A stretch of DNA of 64,000 bases from CAYYKD01 sp964471825 (GTDB taxonomy: Bacteria; Spirochaetota; GWE2-31-10; CAYYKD01). Both the position numbers and the translations under genes were made by a program. The stretch is from positions 42,633 through 106,632 of the forward strand of contig CAYYKD010000010.1 of the NCBI GenBank assembly GCA_964471825.1, in the 5' to 3' direction. Below, in pieces: positions 8,674 to 18,440 of the stretch. The notes beneath the pieces are model-generated. The model saw only the letters and a list, made by a program, of their open reading frames with translations, had not been told where the DNA came from and ran no database searches. Numbering within the stretch: the stretch's first letter is position 1; the number at the start of each line of letters is the position of its first letter.

Positions 8674-10239
8674 ATGGAGTTAAGATCTATTTTGTTATAT
8701 TCAATTAGCGTAGTCTGGTTAATTGCATCCGTTTTAGTTGTTACATTTATTACTTTTCCTGAAATTAGTAAAAACCAACGAACTGATCTAGATAAAATTA
8801 TCGACACAATTAATAGTGAACTGATCTGCGGTGAAATTCAAGACACTACAATAAAAAAAATCCCGGATAAATTTTTATTTATACTTTGGCAAGAAGATGG
8901 GGTTAGACCCGGGGTTTGGCATCCTATCATATCTGACAAATCAATAAAACCGGATAATTTTAAATCGCCCTTAACAGTAGCAAATTCCGATTTCTCATCA
9001 ATAACAGGGATATACAAAAAAAACACATCTGACTTTAACTATATTGTCTGGTATTATAAATTTCATATTTCCTATATAATTAAACACATTTTTATACCAA
9101 TATTAGTCCTTGTTGTTTTTTACCTTATTATCATGTTATTTATTTATATTCTACCCCTTAACTCATCAGAAGAGCCTGATAATTTCGAGATGTCTAATAA
9201 TAATCACAGTACAGATAGCTATGAAGACATTGTAATTTCCAACTCCTATTCAAATGACAATAACAAAAATTCGGATAACAGCGAACCGATTATAAATGAA
9301 GCAGTTAACAAAGAAGTTTTTAATGATACAAATGATATTAAACTAAAGAGTGCCTTGTTAGAATACAAGGACCTGTGGATTAAAGATTTTAAAATATCTG
9401 ATAACTTTAAGAATAACTTTCCATTTAACCTTATACTGGAAAAAGTCAGATTCATAACAACACCTGAAGTTTATCTTAAATCTGTACTTAACACAGCTAA
9501 ACTTTTTTTTGGCTGGACTGAATACGCTTTTTATATATCTCAGGCAAATGGATTCATTGAGGTTTTCACAAAAAATCAATTAAATACAAATGAAATAAAT
9601 ATCCCGCTTAAAGGGGATCAAAAAGGGGATCTATTTATCCCGCTCTACCCCTATAACGCAACTGATCTCTATGGCTACTTAAAGTTCAATTGGACAAATA
9701 ATGAACGATTTTATATTGCAGATCTACTTTATTTTTTAAAATACATATTCTCTGACTCTGCTAAACAGATTTTTACGGGAGATAAACTTAGAAATGAAGT
9801 TATAAAAAAATTCTCATCAATGATAGAAAAAAAGAAATCAAGAACTCCGATAGCGGCATTTATTCAGACTGATAATATACACACCTTTAGCAGTGAGATA
9901 AAATCTACATGGAAGGAGATTCTTGATAGTAAGATATACCAAAATCTAATACTTAAATTTAAAGAACACTCGGTAGTTAAAATATCCTCATTTAACTATA
10001 TTATAACCGGAGTTGTAGATGATTTTACCGAATTCGCACTTGATTTAGAAAAATGGCTGGAGGACGATACAATACACTCCTATGAAGTTTCCAAAGAATA
10101 TGGCGTAATTTCTATGTCATATTCATCAGGTGTTGCACAAATGACCGGTGAACTATGTATCTCGGAAGATATAATAAAACTTGCCGAGGACAAAGCAATA
10201 AGAGCATCAAAACAGGGTGGAAACCAGCTGATAGTATAG
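8674..10239 (+). CDS. Two-helix membrane sensor with degenerate GGDEF-like C-terminus
   Basis: 521 residues: an N-terminal helix (~4-28), an extracytoplasmic domain (~30-130), a second helix (~137-160), an Asn/Ser/Asp-rich linker, and a large cytoplasmic part. The last ~35 residues (SSGVAQM..., then KLAEDKAIRASKQGGNQ) match the closing signature of GGDEF domains. The GGDEF active-site motif is absent: the expected position reads SSFNYIITG. A catalytically dead, possibly ligand-binding or structural domain is likely. It follows the voltage-sensor gene by 36 bp on the same strand and carries GGATTAGCT before the ATG. Confidence 0.65.
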   Translation: MELRSILLYSISVVWLIASVLVVTFITFPEISKNQRTDLDKIIDTINSELICGEIQDTTIKKIPDKFLFILWQEDGVRPGVWHPIISDKSIKPDNFKSPLTVANSDFSSITGIYKKNTSDFNYIVWYYKFHISYIIKHIFIPILVLVVFYLIIMLFIYILPLNSSEEPDNFEMSNNNHSTDSYEDIVISNSYSNDNNKNSDNSEPIINEAVNKEVFNDTNDIKLKSALLEYKDLWIKDFKISDNFKNNFPFNLILEKVRFITTPEVYLKSVLNTAKLFFGWTEYAFYISQANGFIEVFTKNQLNTNEINIPLKGDQKGDLFIPLYPYNATDLYGYLKFNWTNNERFYIADLLYFLKYIFSDSAKQIFTGDKLRNEVIKKFSSMIEKKKSRTPIAAFIQTDNIHTFSSEIKSTWKEILDSKIYQNLILKFKEHSVVKISSFNYIITGVVDDFTEFALDLEKWLEDDTIHSYEVSKEYGVISMSYSSGVAQMTGELCISEDIIKLAEDKAIRASKQGGNQLIV

Positions 10240-10270
10240 TCAGCGAATATTAGATATAATTGGAATGAAA

Positions 10271-11101
10271 ATGAAAAAAATATTATTTATTGGTGCCGGC
10301 AATATGGGCCAGGCTATTATAGGCGGCTTAATTGAAGCAAGCGTTTTCGATAAGTCCTCCATATTTATATATGAAATTAATGAGGCTGTTTGCCGCTCTG
10401 TTATAGAAAAGTATCAAGTTAATCAAATTACTAACCTTAACATAAAAAAAGATTTCAACATTATCATTCTCGCGATCAAACCTCAAGTTTTCTTAAGACT
10501 CTCTTCATCTGATCCGCTGGTGTCGTTTTTAAGAAGTCAACCAAACAACACCCTTTTTATTTCAATTTTGGCTGGAATAAAAATAATTAATATCGAAGCT
10601 CTACTAGGCAATGAAAGAAAAATAGTTCGAGTCATGCCTAATACACCGGCTTTAATCCGAAAATCAATGACAGGAATTTCATTTAATACCCAAACAGATA
10701 ACGAAGATGTAGATTTATCGCTGAACATATTTAATGCAATAGGTGAAACTGAGATTCTAGATGAGGTCTATCTTGATGCCGTAACCGGACTATCAGGAAG
10801 CGGGCCTGCATTTGTATTTGCATTTATCGAAGCATTAACTCAAGGAGGCGTTTACTCCGGACTTTCAAAAAAGACTTCAGAAAAATTAGCAGTACAAACA
10901 GTCCTTGGTGCTGCAACAATGGCACTCAATGAATCTGTGAATGGTCAAACTGCAATTGAGGATCTACGGCACTCAGTTACTTCACCGGGTGGAACAACAA
11001 TTGAAGGTCTTGTCACACTTGAGGACTCCGCCTTTAGATCCGCTGTTATTAATGCAGTAAAAAATGCAAAAGAAAGATCTGTTGAATTGTCAAAAAAATA
11101 A
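10271..11101 (+). CDS. proC: Pyrroline-5-carboxylate reductase
   Basis: Catalyses the last step of proline synthesis, NAD(P)H-dependent reduction of pyrroline-5-carboxylate. It shows the N-terminal Rossmann motif FIGAGNMG, the MPNTPAL segment, and the C-terminal signature region AVTGLSGSGPAF... with DLRHSVTSPGGTT. The length (276 aa) is normal for the family. Two in-frame ATGs exist (10265 and 10271); TTGGA directly abuts the first, so the second has the better spacing. It follows the GGDEF-like gene by ~30 bp. Confidence 0.95.
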   Translation: MKKILFIGAGNMGQAIIGGLIEASVFDKSSIFIYEINEAVCRSVIEKYQVNQITNLNIKKDFNIIILAIKPQVFLRLSSSDPLVSFLRSQPNNTLFISILAGIKIINIEALLGNERKIVRVMPNTPALIRKSMTGISFNTQTDNEDVDLSLNIFNAIGETEILDEVYLDAVTGLSGSGPAFVFAFIEALTQGGVYSGLSKKTSEKLAVQTVLGAATMALNESVNGQTAIEDLRHSVTSPGGTTIEGLVTLEDSAFRSAVINAVKNAKERSVELSKK

Positions 11102-11112
11102 GGATTAAATCA

Positions 11113-11592
11113 TTGAAACAGAATAACAACTATACTAAAGAACAAAGACATGGTGCTTTAGTCTATAAACTAACATGGTCTGAGTATATATTAGCTGACA
11201 AACTAAATATCTTAAAAAAATTAAATGAAATGACCGGTATATTTGTTGTATTCTACTTAAATAAATACAAAAGATTAACCCCATTAATTCTCGGAATAGC
11301 GTGGTATACAGGTTTTAGACCTACAGTATTAATGCTTCACAGTAGCATTTCGTCTGATCCCCTACCTGATAGCATACGAGAGATAATATCCAATGAGGAG
11401 ATATATCTAAAATATTTGGAGATTTTTGAACTTGATGATCTAATAAATATATATGACAAACTAAGTGATAGTTATGGTTCTGTCTTTCAGTTTAGAAATG
11501 GTATTACTATCCCTAAAACAGGTCCACATATAAAAGTATTAAATAATAATACTAAAAACTATAGAAAAAACATAGGAATGCCCGATATTTAA
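11113..11592 (+). CDS. Hypothetical protein, 159 aa
   Basis: Begins with TTG, supported by AAGG eight bases upstream and the proC stop 11 bp before. No motif is recognised. It looks soluble, mixed alpha/beta, with an aromatic N-terminal part (GALVYKLTWSEY) and an acidic middle. The tight spacing suggests co-transcription with proC. Confidence 0.6.
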   Translation: MKQNNNYTKEQRHGALVYKLTWSEYILADKLNILKKLNEMTGIFVVFYLNKYKRLTPLILGIAWYTGFRPTVLMLHSSISSDPLPDSIREIISNEEIYLKYLEIFELDDLINIYDKLSDSYGSVFQFRNGITIPKTGPHIKVLNNNTKNYRKNIGMPDI

Positions 11593-11674
11593 CTATGGTT
11601 TTGTGTTCTATATTTATTTTTTTGTGTTTTTTTATAATCATAAGGTATATAATTACTTACAGAGAGGTAATCTA

Positions 11675-13156
11675 GTGTTAAGAAAGTTATTGTTGTTTTG
11701 TATAATATCACTAATCGCCACACCACTTTTTTCTATTAAGTATAATTTAAAAACATATGATGGAAAACCACTTATACTTCAAACTATTTTTGATTTTGGT
11801 TTTTCTGCAGAGGCAATATCTGATGGTATTGGAATAACTGATTACCAATCAGCGAACTTCAAAACAGCCTTCTTCGTGCAGGACTTTGGTTTTGGTTTTG
11901 ATTTTAAACTACGATTTAGACTCCTATCCGGCTCAGTTGAGTTTAAGACAAACGACTGGTATATAGAAAACAATCCAATGGAGACTGCATTTCTATATAT
12001 TGATAAAATTGATTACATTACTTATGGTAACGCCTCAATGCCATTCTATCTTCAGATTGGTGATATCCCCCTTACAACATTTGGTTCAGGTTTTGTTGTA
12101 AAAAACTTTCATAACTATGCATTTAAGCCGACAGCAAAAGAGATCGGCTTATACTTTTCATTTAACGGATTTAATCTAACACTAAAAAATAACAATAAGG
12201 TGCCTGTTAAATTGACATTTTTGATGCCTGATTTGGTTGACCCTGATATTTTTGCAATTGATTTCTATATAAATCCTTTTTTTCTTGTTAGTCATCTAAA
12301 GGATGACATGTCATTGAATATCGGGCTATCATCAACAATCGATTTTAACAGTGATGAACCAAATAGACTCAATGCCAAAACAAAGGAGAGTATTACAAAT
12401 CATAGAAATTTCTACACAAACAATAGTTTTCAATATACAACCAAAACATTTACCGGATCTTTCTATGTTGAGTTTCAATGGAAAAATAAATATCTTGGTT
12501 TGGTAGTAGGTGATGAATTTGCAGTCGGTTCTGAATTGCCAAGCACTGTAGGACTGGGTAACAATCTCTATGCAACATTTAAGGTTATAAATATTGAGAA
12601 ATCCGGATTTCTACTTGGTATTAACACAGGTTTTGTGTTTGAAGGTGCAAATTTCGCTATCAATAGTTTTGCATCAAATTCAGAGGTGAATAGATCTAAA
12701 AACAATACTAAATTCAAATCAAAAACAACAAATGATTTTATGCTTCTAGGCGGAATCGGTCTCTATGGACTTAATGAAAAAATAGTTTTTAATCTAAATG
12801 CCCTATTCGTCTTAAGATCTACTCTTTACACAAAATTCTACTCAGAGATTCTCCTTAAAGAGGGGCTGGTTCCCGGTTTAAGTCTTAGCATAATATACGA
12901 AACGGGAATAAATGAATTAAATACACAAGGGAGTAACGGCGGGAATTTTATCAGATCCATTACAGATGGGTTCAGGTTTTCAACAAGACTTGACTATAAA
13001 TTTTTTAATGCAAAAATTGGGCTTTTAATTGGAATCCAAGCTCCTGCTTCTATTCAACCATATTATCTTGATGTCGACAACTTTGACTTGAATTTATCCA
13101 GATATGGAAATGACCTACAAAAATTTATCTCACTGGAGACCTCAATTGTCTTTTAA
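11675..13156 (+). CDS. Putative outer-membrane beta-barrel protein
   Basis: A GTG start at 11675 follows AGAGAGGTAA and yields MLRKLLLFCIISLIATPLFS, a typical signal peptide; the longer ORF upstream has no such support. The mature ~470 residues alternate aromatic/hydrophobic and polar residues, with many glycines and Phe/Tyr-rich strands, the texture of an outer-membrane barrel. The sequence is not close to a family I can name. The next gene overlaps its end, and its product also looks like an envelope barrel, so the two probably work together. Confidence 0.65.
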   Translation: MLRKLLLFCIISLIATPLFSIKYNLKTYDGKPLILQTIFDFGFSAEAISDGIGITDYQSANFKTAFFVQDFGFGFDFKLRFRLLSGSVEFKTNDWYIENNPMETAFLYIDKIDYITYGNASMPFYLQIGDIPLTTFGSGFVVKNFHNYAFKPTAKEIGLYFSFNGFNLTLKNNNKVPVKLTFLMPDLVDPDIFAIDFYINPFFLVSHLKDDMSLNIGLSSTIDFNSDEPNRLNAKTKESITNHRNFYTNNSFQYTTKTFTGSFYVEFQWKNKYLGLVVGDEFAVGSELPSTVGLGNNLYATFKVINIEKSGFLLGINTGFVFEGANFAINSFASNSEVNRSKNNTKFKSKTTNDFMLLGGIGLYGLNEKIVFNLNALFVLRSTLYTKFYSEILLKEGLVPGLSLSIIYETGINELNTQGSNGGNFIRSITDGFRFSTRLDYKFFNAKIGLLIGIQAPASIQPYYLDVDNFDLNLSRYGNDLQKFISLETSIVF

Positions 13157-15392
13157 AAATGGGATTTTACTAATATTATTATTAAATTCATTTATCTTAT
13201 TCAGTCAACCTAGTGAAAACCGAGTATTTGCTTTAGTAAAAAATATTAGCTTCGATAAAGACTCGGATTTTAAACCTTCATCGGCTCCCGAAAATAGAGA
13301 GATGAATACAATCTTTATCGGACAGGAAATATCGGACGGCAGCACTGTACTAACCTATGATGATCAATATGTTGAGCTGGTTATATATAAAGAAACAACT
13401 CCAATTATGACATTAAAAATCCTAGACAATACCGACTTGACTTTTAAGTATGACAGTATCAGAAATAGTATTAGAATTAATAACAACTTTGGTCAATTTA
13501 GAGTTATCTCAAGCGGTGATTTCATATCCTTAGTAACACTTAAGAATGTAATAGTATCGTGCGGCAGATCAGATGTGGGATTTATATCATCACTAAACGC
13601 TAATGGGCAAAGTGCCGGAAGTATTGTAAGTTTCTCAGGTTCAATAAAAGCAGAAACAGCATTAAGGTCTCGAATAATTGATAAAATTAAAATATCAACC
13701 TACTCTAACAGAGAAATTAGCCAATCAAGTAACCTCTCTGAGTCCGATTACAATCAATGGAAAGAAAAAATTAGTTTTAACAATATTGAAAATGTTAAAA
13801 ATTTTGACTACACACTTGAAACCAATACATTTTCACAATTGCAGCCCCAAATAAAAACTCCTGTTAAAAAAAATCCCGAATTGCAAGTGGTTATTGAAGA
13901 GGAAACAATAATTGATACCACTGCTGATTCCATATCAGATCTAACATCTGATATTAAGATTAAGAAAAAAACTAATTATTCCGGATATTCTTTCTTACTC
14001 TCACTCTTATCAATTGAGATTGGTAATACCAACTTCGACAGACAGATTGCGATCAAATTTATATCTCGCCCCGGCATCAAGTTATTTAATGACACATTTG
14101 AGTTTGGATTCTATTTTTCATTATTTCTAGTTCCTTCTAAAATGTTTAGTTCAGAATCGCCAATAGCAGTAACAAACAAAAGTAACAATGAATGGTCCTT
14201 TGGTTCAGATCAACAAGGTGATCCTGCTAGGATTGTCACTGATATTTTCGATGACATTTTCCTAAAATTACGAATAATTAGATGGCGAACCCCACTTGAC
14301 CCTGTTTCTATATATCTAGGTGAAATCAACGATCTTAACGATCTGATGTCTTTTTCAATGAATGACTATAACTCAAAAATATTCTATCCGATGAATCGTC
14401 AGGTGTCATTTATAACAAGATTTAATCTTGATTGGTTTGAATCATTTATATATGCAGAAAATTTAATGCCCAAGGGATTATACGCAATAAATGCAAACTT
14501 TAAAACTCCATCCAAGGTGTTTAGATTTTCATTTATGACCTCAGCATACCTTGATACATTTAACCTGATTAAATACACAAGTTCAGAGTCAGTATTTCCG
14601 GCTCAATTTAATCTTGGTTTCTCAATGGAACCATTTGATTTGCCAACATTTGGATTGAACTTATTTATTAAGGGGGGGCTTTACCTTCCATTTTCTGCCA
14701 ATCTATACACTCAGACATCAAAATTTTCAGATATGCTATCGAGAAATCCTGCCTCTTTACTAACAGGGATTGCTTCAGCTGTCGGATTTAAGGCTAGAGT
14801 CAAGAGTTTCTCTATACTTGCACAGTTTATAATTGATGCAGGAGTAAATAAAATTGACCTCTACGATCTTACATACATCGCATTGAGAGAATCTCAGACG
14901 CAAAAAATTTCCAACTGGCTTGACAGCATGGGTACACGACAATTAGCTATAACTGATTTTAATTTTGGTTTCAAAACATCTCTTCTTTATCAATGGCTAG
15001 ACTTTGTTCATCTGGAATTGTCTTATAGAATCAGTTTCCCTGTCTATTATGATAAAATGTACATTAAAATCTCTATTGACTCAAAAGACAGATACAAATT
15101 TAATTTTGATATATTTTTACAGTGGCAGATTGAATCACTTGCATCATCTTTTGTTAATACTAAATATTTTCAACTAAATAATGTTGCATTCGTTGGATTA
15201 GGATTTCACCCACACAAAAGTATTTCAATCAGATTCACTATCGGAGTTTATCCCGATACTGTTACAGCGATTGACCCTTGGTATTCAAAGTTTTCTGTAG
15301 ATTTTTCAATAATAATTAGACCTGATGCATTTGTTGATATAAAAAAGAAAGAGATTACTACCGAAAAAATCACTGTAAAAGACAACCTTTAA
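13146..15392 (+). CDS. FecR-like domain plus beta-barrel envelope protein
   Basis: Best start is TTG at 13146: GGAG lies 7 bp upstream, and the resulting MSFKNGILLILLLNSFILFS is a signal peptide. The ATG at 13104 would place ~14 polar residues first and lies deep in the previous gene. After the signal peptide, residues ~30-185 resemble a FecR/iron-dicitrate-type beta domain (phrases such as GQEISDGSTVLTYDDQYVEL and ...NNFGQFRVISSGD). A Ser/Thr/Lys linker follows, then ~480 residues of barrel-like strands. The 11-bp overlap with the upstream barrel gene indicates translational coupling. The function is not known. Confidence 0.65.
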   Translation: MSFKNGILLILLLNSFILFSQPSENRVFALVKNISFDKDSDFKPSSAPENREMNTIFIGQEISDGSTVLTYDDQYVELVIYKETTPIMTLKILDNTDLTFKYDSIRNSIRINNNFGQFRVISSGDFISLVTLKNVIVSCGRSDVGFISSLNANGQSAGSIVSFSGSIKAETALRSRIIDKIKISTYSNREISQSSNLSESDYNQWKEKISFNNIENVKNFDYTLETNTFSQLQPQIKTPVKKNPELQVVIEEETIIDTTADSISDLTSDIKIKKKTNYSGYSFLLSLLSIEIGNTNFDRQIAIKFISRPGIKLFNDTFEFGFYFSLFLVPSKMFSSESPIAVTNKSNNEWSFGSDQQGDPARIVTDIFDDIFLKLRIIRWRTPLDPVSIYLGEINDLNDLMSFSMNDYNSKIFYPMNRQVSFITRFNLDWFESFIYAENLMPKGLYAINANFKTPSKVFRFSFMTSAYLDTFNLIKYTSSESVFPAQFNLGFSMEPFDLPTFGLNLFIKGGLYLPFSANLYTQTSKFSDMLSRNPASLLTGIASAVGFKARVKSFSILAQFIIDAGVNKIDLYDLTYIALRESQTQKISNWLDSMGTRQLAITDFNFGFKTSLLYQWLDFVHLELSYRISFPVYYDKMYIKISIDSKDRYKFNFDIFLQWQIESLASSFVNTKYFQLNNVAFVGLGFHPHKSISIRFTIGVYPDTVTAIDPWYSKFSVDFSIIIRPDAFVDIKKKEITTEKITVKDNL

Positions 15393-15441
15393 GCCGATAT
15401 CGAAATACTATTTTTTTATTTTTATATTTTTATTTTTAACA

Positions 15442-15459
15442 GAAGCTCTTGCAAAAATG
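15442..15459 (+). repeat. Short remnant resembling the MITE terminal repeat
   Basis: GAAGCTCTTGCAAAAATG matches 16 of the 17 terminal bases of the MITE-like element. Nothing else of the element is recognisable nearby. It lies in the 130-bp convergent gap before the fumarase genes. Confidence 0.45.
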
Positions 15460-15522
15460 AATAGTTATTGCCCTGCATAAGACTATATTATATAAGGTTA
15501 AATTTGAGCTTGCTTAATAGGT

Positions 15523-16065
15523 TCAATCAGGTTGTGATTGTGTACTAAGACTACTATTCCCATAAATATCGTACCCGACTATTACAGGAAAATCTTTGAC
15601 AGTCAACTCACAGACTGCCTCAGCACCCAATTCACTATATAGAACAACTCGTGAATCTAGAACTCTTTGAGCAAGATATGCAGATGCACCACCAAATGTG
15701 ATAAGATATGGCGACTTGTATTCTACAACTAATTTTCTGCAAAAATCTGCTCTGTCGCCCTTACCAATCGTTGCTGAAATTCCTAGTTTTAACGATACTT
15801 CAAAAAGCTTATCCATTCTATAACTGGATGTAGGACCGCAACTACCAATAGGATTGCCCGGTCTGGCAGGAGTCGGTCCCATATAATATATAATTTTATC
15901 TTTTAAATCTAAAACCTGTTTATCAATTTCAGAAGAAGCAAACTTTTTATGAGCTGCATCTCTGGCAGAATAAATTTTCCCGCTTAACAGTAAAAACTGA
16001 CCGGCCTTAGAGTTTCTTAGGATTTGTACGCTTTCCGGATTATTAAGATCAATTGATTCATTCAT
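15523..16065 (-). CDS. Fumarate hydratase class I, beta subunit
   Basis: Corresponds to the C-terminal half of class I (iron-sulfur) fumarases and tartrate dehydratases, which interconvert fumarate and malate. Typical landmarks are GKIYSARDAAHKK, YYMGPTPARPG and GSCGPTSSYRMD. The length (180 aa) is normal for the separate subunit. GGAG lies nine bases before the ATG. The partner alpha-subunit gene is 16 bp upstream. Tartrate dehydratase is the main alternative; sequence alone does not separate the two. Confidence 0.9.
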   Translation of the reverse strand: MNESIDLNNPESVQILRNSKAGQFLLLSGKIYSARDAAHKKFASSEIDKQVLDLKDKIIYYMGPTPARPGNPIGSCGPTSSYRMDKLFEVSLKLGISATIGKGDRADFCRKLVVEYKSPYLITFGGASAYLAQRVLDSRVVLYSELGAEAVCELTVKDFPVIVGYDIYGNSSLSTQSQPD

Positions 16066-16081
16066 AATTCATATACTCCCG

Positions 16082-16924
16082 CTAGATAATCACTACTTCA
16101 TGTCTACAGGAATGACAACAGTAGTTATATGCAACCGGAAGTCCGGCAATATGAGTAGGATAGGTTAATATATTTACACCAAGGCAGGTCTCACTACCAG
16201 TCATTCCAAGAGTGCCAATACCGGACTTATTTATACCATCAATTATCTTTTTCTCCATAGAGCTGTAAAAAGGATCTGAATGCCGTTTTTGACAATTATT
16301 TAGAAGAGCCTTTTTTGATAAGAAAGCTGAATATTCAAAGGAACCGCCAATGCCAACACCAATAACACATGGCGGACACCCTTTTCCACTTGATCCGATG
16401 ACTCCATTTACTATAAAATCAACAATATCATCTTCTGTATCTGAAGGAACAAACATTTTTAATGCAGACTGATTTTCCGCTCCAAACCCTTTTGGCATAG
16501 CGGTTATCTTTAACTTATCACCCTTAACAATTTCGGTATAAATAATAGCCGGAAGATTGTTACCCGTATTTACTCTTCTGAGAGGATCCGAAACAACAGA
16601 CTTTCTTAAAAAGCCCTCAGAGTATGCTTCCTCGACACCTTTATTGATAGCATCAATTAAATATCCATTTTCGAAAAATATTTCCTGCCCTATCTCACAG
16701 AAAACTACAGCCATACCGGTATCCTGACAGAGCGGATATTTCATTTCAGCTGAAATTTTTATATTATCATTTAAAATTGACAATATCTGTTTTGCTAATG
16801 GAGAGTTTTCGTTTTTACAAGCATTGAAAATACCTGATGATACATCATCTGTCAATATATAATTAGCCTTAATTAAACCCTGCTTAACTACATCTGTAAC
16901 TTGATCGAGATCAATTATTCTCAT
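16082..16924 (-). CDS. Fumarate hydratase class I, alpha subunit
   Basis: 280-aa subunit carrying the [4Fe-4S] cluster. Candidate ligands are the cysteines in PLCQDTGMAV, SGKGCPPC and SETCLGVN. With the beta subunit it forms an oxygen-sensitive hydratase of the reductive or oxidative TCA branch, fitting an anaerobe. It lies 20 bp after the response-regulator gene on the same strand, so the three may form one operon. No clear ribosome-binding site precedes this ATG. Confidence 0.92.
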   Translation of the reverse strand: MRIIDLDQVTDVVKQGLIKANYILTDDVSSGIFNACKNENSPLAKQILSILNDNIKISAEMKYPLCQDTGMAVVFCEIGQEIFFENGYLIDAINKGVEEAYSEGFLRKSVVSDPLRRVNTGNNLPAIIYTEIVKGDKLKITAMPKGFGAENQSALKMFVPSDTEDDIVDFIVNGVIGSSGKGCPPCVIGVGIGGSFEYSAFLSKKALLNNCQKRHSDPFYSSMEKKIIDGINKSGIGTLGMTGSETCLGVNILTYPTHIAGLPVAYNYCCHSCRHEVVII

Positions 16925-16944
16925 ATTTTGAAATAAATATTGTT

Positions 16945-18009
16945 CTAGAACTGAATATTATTATTTCTAAGAAAATTTAATAATTCAATTCTACTGGATA
17001 TCTTTAATTTCCTATATATGCTTCTTATCTGATTATTAATTGTTTCATAAGATTTGTTTAACTTAATGGCAATATCCTTTGGTCTTAAACCAAGAATAAG
17101 GTGCTTAACAACATCTATTTCCCTTTCAGATATTCCAAAATTCTGCAACAAATTCTGATCATGTTGCCTTTCATCAATCTTGATATCAAGATAACCTGAA
17201 AGTTTATGTAACTCTCCATGAAAATGTTCAATATAATTTTTAAACTCTATCTTTAATTCTTCAAAGAACTTCTGCTCTGATACATCGTGCAGGAACATTA
17301 CAATTCCCTCCACCCGGTCATCATCATCATAGATGGCATTCATATTTACTTGAATCTTCTGTTTTTTAGGATTATTTAAAGTAACGACAAAGTTTGCAGA
17401 CTTTCTTTTATTTAAGAAAAGGTCCTTATGATAGCTCTCAAATATAGCCTTGTCCTCAGTTGCAAACAACTCCGATATTTTTTTTAACTTTGACTTATCT
17501 GTACCCAATAGCCTAAAGAAATAACCATTAGCCTTCTTTAATGAAAGATTTTTTTCAACATATGCAGAACCAACCGGAGCATTTTCAAAAAACATTTCAA
17601 GAAGTTCTTTTTGTTTTTTTAAATTCTTTTCAAGCTGCCTTTTTTGAACACACATCTTTATTATTGAAATAAAGGTTTGAAAAACAACAGGCTTCTGCAA
17701 ATATGCATCAGCATTAATTGCCAACAATTTATCTATTAACTCATCATCATAATAACCTGATAAGAATATTATCGGTACATCTTTTTTCTTATATATTTCT
17801 TTAGCTGCATCGATCCCACTTATCTTGCCTGCAAGAACAATATCCATTATAATAAAATCAATCTTCTTATTTGCTAGAGAATATGATATCGCCTCTTCAC
17901 CTGTTTTTAATATCTCTAAAACCTCAACCTCTGCTTTTTCAAGATCTTTTTTAATAACCTTTGAGTACAATTCATCATCTTCTACTATAAGACATTTTAA
18001 ATTAGCCAT
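16945..18009 (-). CDS. Response regulator: receiver + PAS + LuxR-type HTH
   Basis: 354 residues. The receiver domain (1-~120) has acidic residues DD at 11-12, phospho-acceptor D56 and a QKP lysine. A PAS-like domain spans ~135-255 (ENAPVGSAYVEKN ... GIVMFLHDVSEQ). The C-terminus (~285-354) is a LuxR/FixJ helix-turn-helix (SEREIDVVKHLILGLRPKDI...). It is therefore a DNA-binding regulator with its own sensory domain. AGGAG lies 6 nt before the ATG. It precedes the fumarase genes and diverges from the hydrogenase operon, so it may control either. Confidence 0.88.
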   Translation of the reverse strand: MANLKCLIVEDDELYSKVIKKDLEKAEVEVLEILKTGEEAISYSLANKKIDFIIMDIVLAGKISGIDAAKEIYKKKDVPIIFLSGYYDDELIDKLLAINADAYLQKPVVFQTFISIIKMCVQKRQLEKNLKKQKELLEMFFENAPVGSAYVEKNLSLKKANGYFFRLLGTDKSKLKKISELFATEDKAIFESYHKDLFLNKRKSANFVVTLNNPKKQKIQVNMNAIYDDDDRVEGIVMFLHDVSEQKFFEELKIEFKNYIEHFHGELHKLSGYLDIKIDERQHDQNLLQNFGISEREIDVVKHLILGLRPKDIAIKLNKSYETINNQIRSIYRKLKISSRIELLNFLRNNNIQF

Positions 18010-18440
18010 ACAAACTCCTACATATTTTATAAGTTATTTATTATTATTTACTTTGTTTATCAAATACATTGTTTATAAGCATTTTTTATATCAAAATTTA
18101 TATAACTATTACAACATAATCTATTTTTTACTAAATTTCAAGTTTTTTTTTCAAAAAGTATATACATTAATGCACCTTATTTTTTTAAAAAAATTTAAAT
18201 TTAAAAAATCATTCTCAAACCATCAATTTAAAACACCTTTTAACTAACATTTTTAGAATAAAACAAGGCTATTAAATACCCATATTCTAATTTTAGGTCT
18301 AAAAATCTTATTACACTATTATCTATCATCTTCATAGATATAAACCAACAGTTTTTAAATCTTTTTAAAAAATTGTTTTGATTAATTCATATATAATGCT
18401 ATAAAATATTTTATGTTTTAATAATACAAGGAGGATAAAG
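18010..18440. promoter_or_regulatory. AT-rich divergent control region of regulator and hydrogenase operon
   Basis: 431 bp with no gene, rich in T and A tracts. The segment just before the hydrogenase operon (about 18379-18412) holds TTGATT, 16 bp, TATAAA as a plausible promoter, with an overlapping TATAAT. This is the best candidate only; low complexity makes chance matches likely. No terminator or RNA gene is apparent. Confidence 0.4.
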
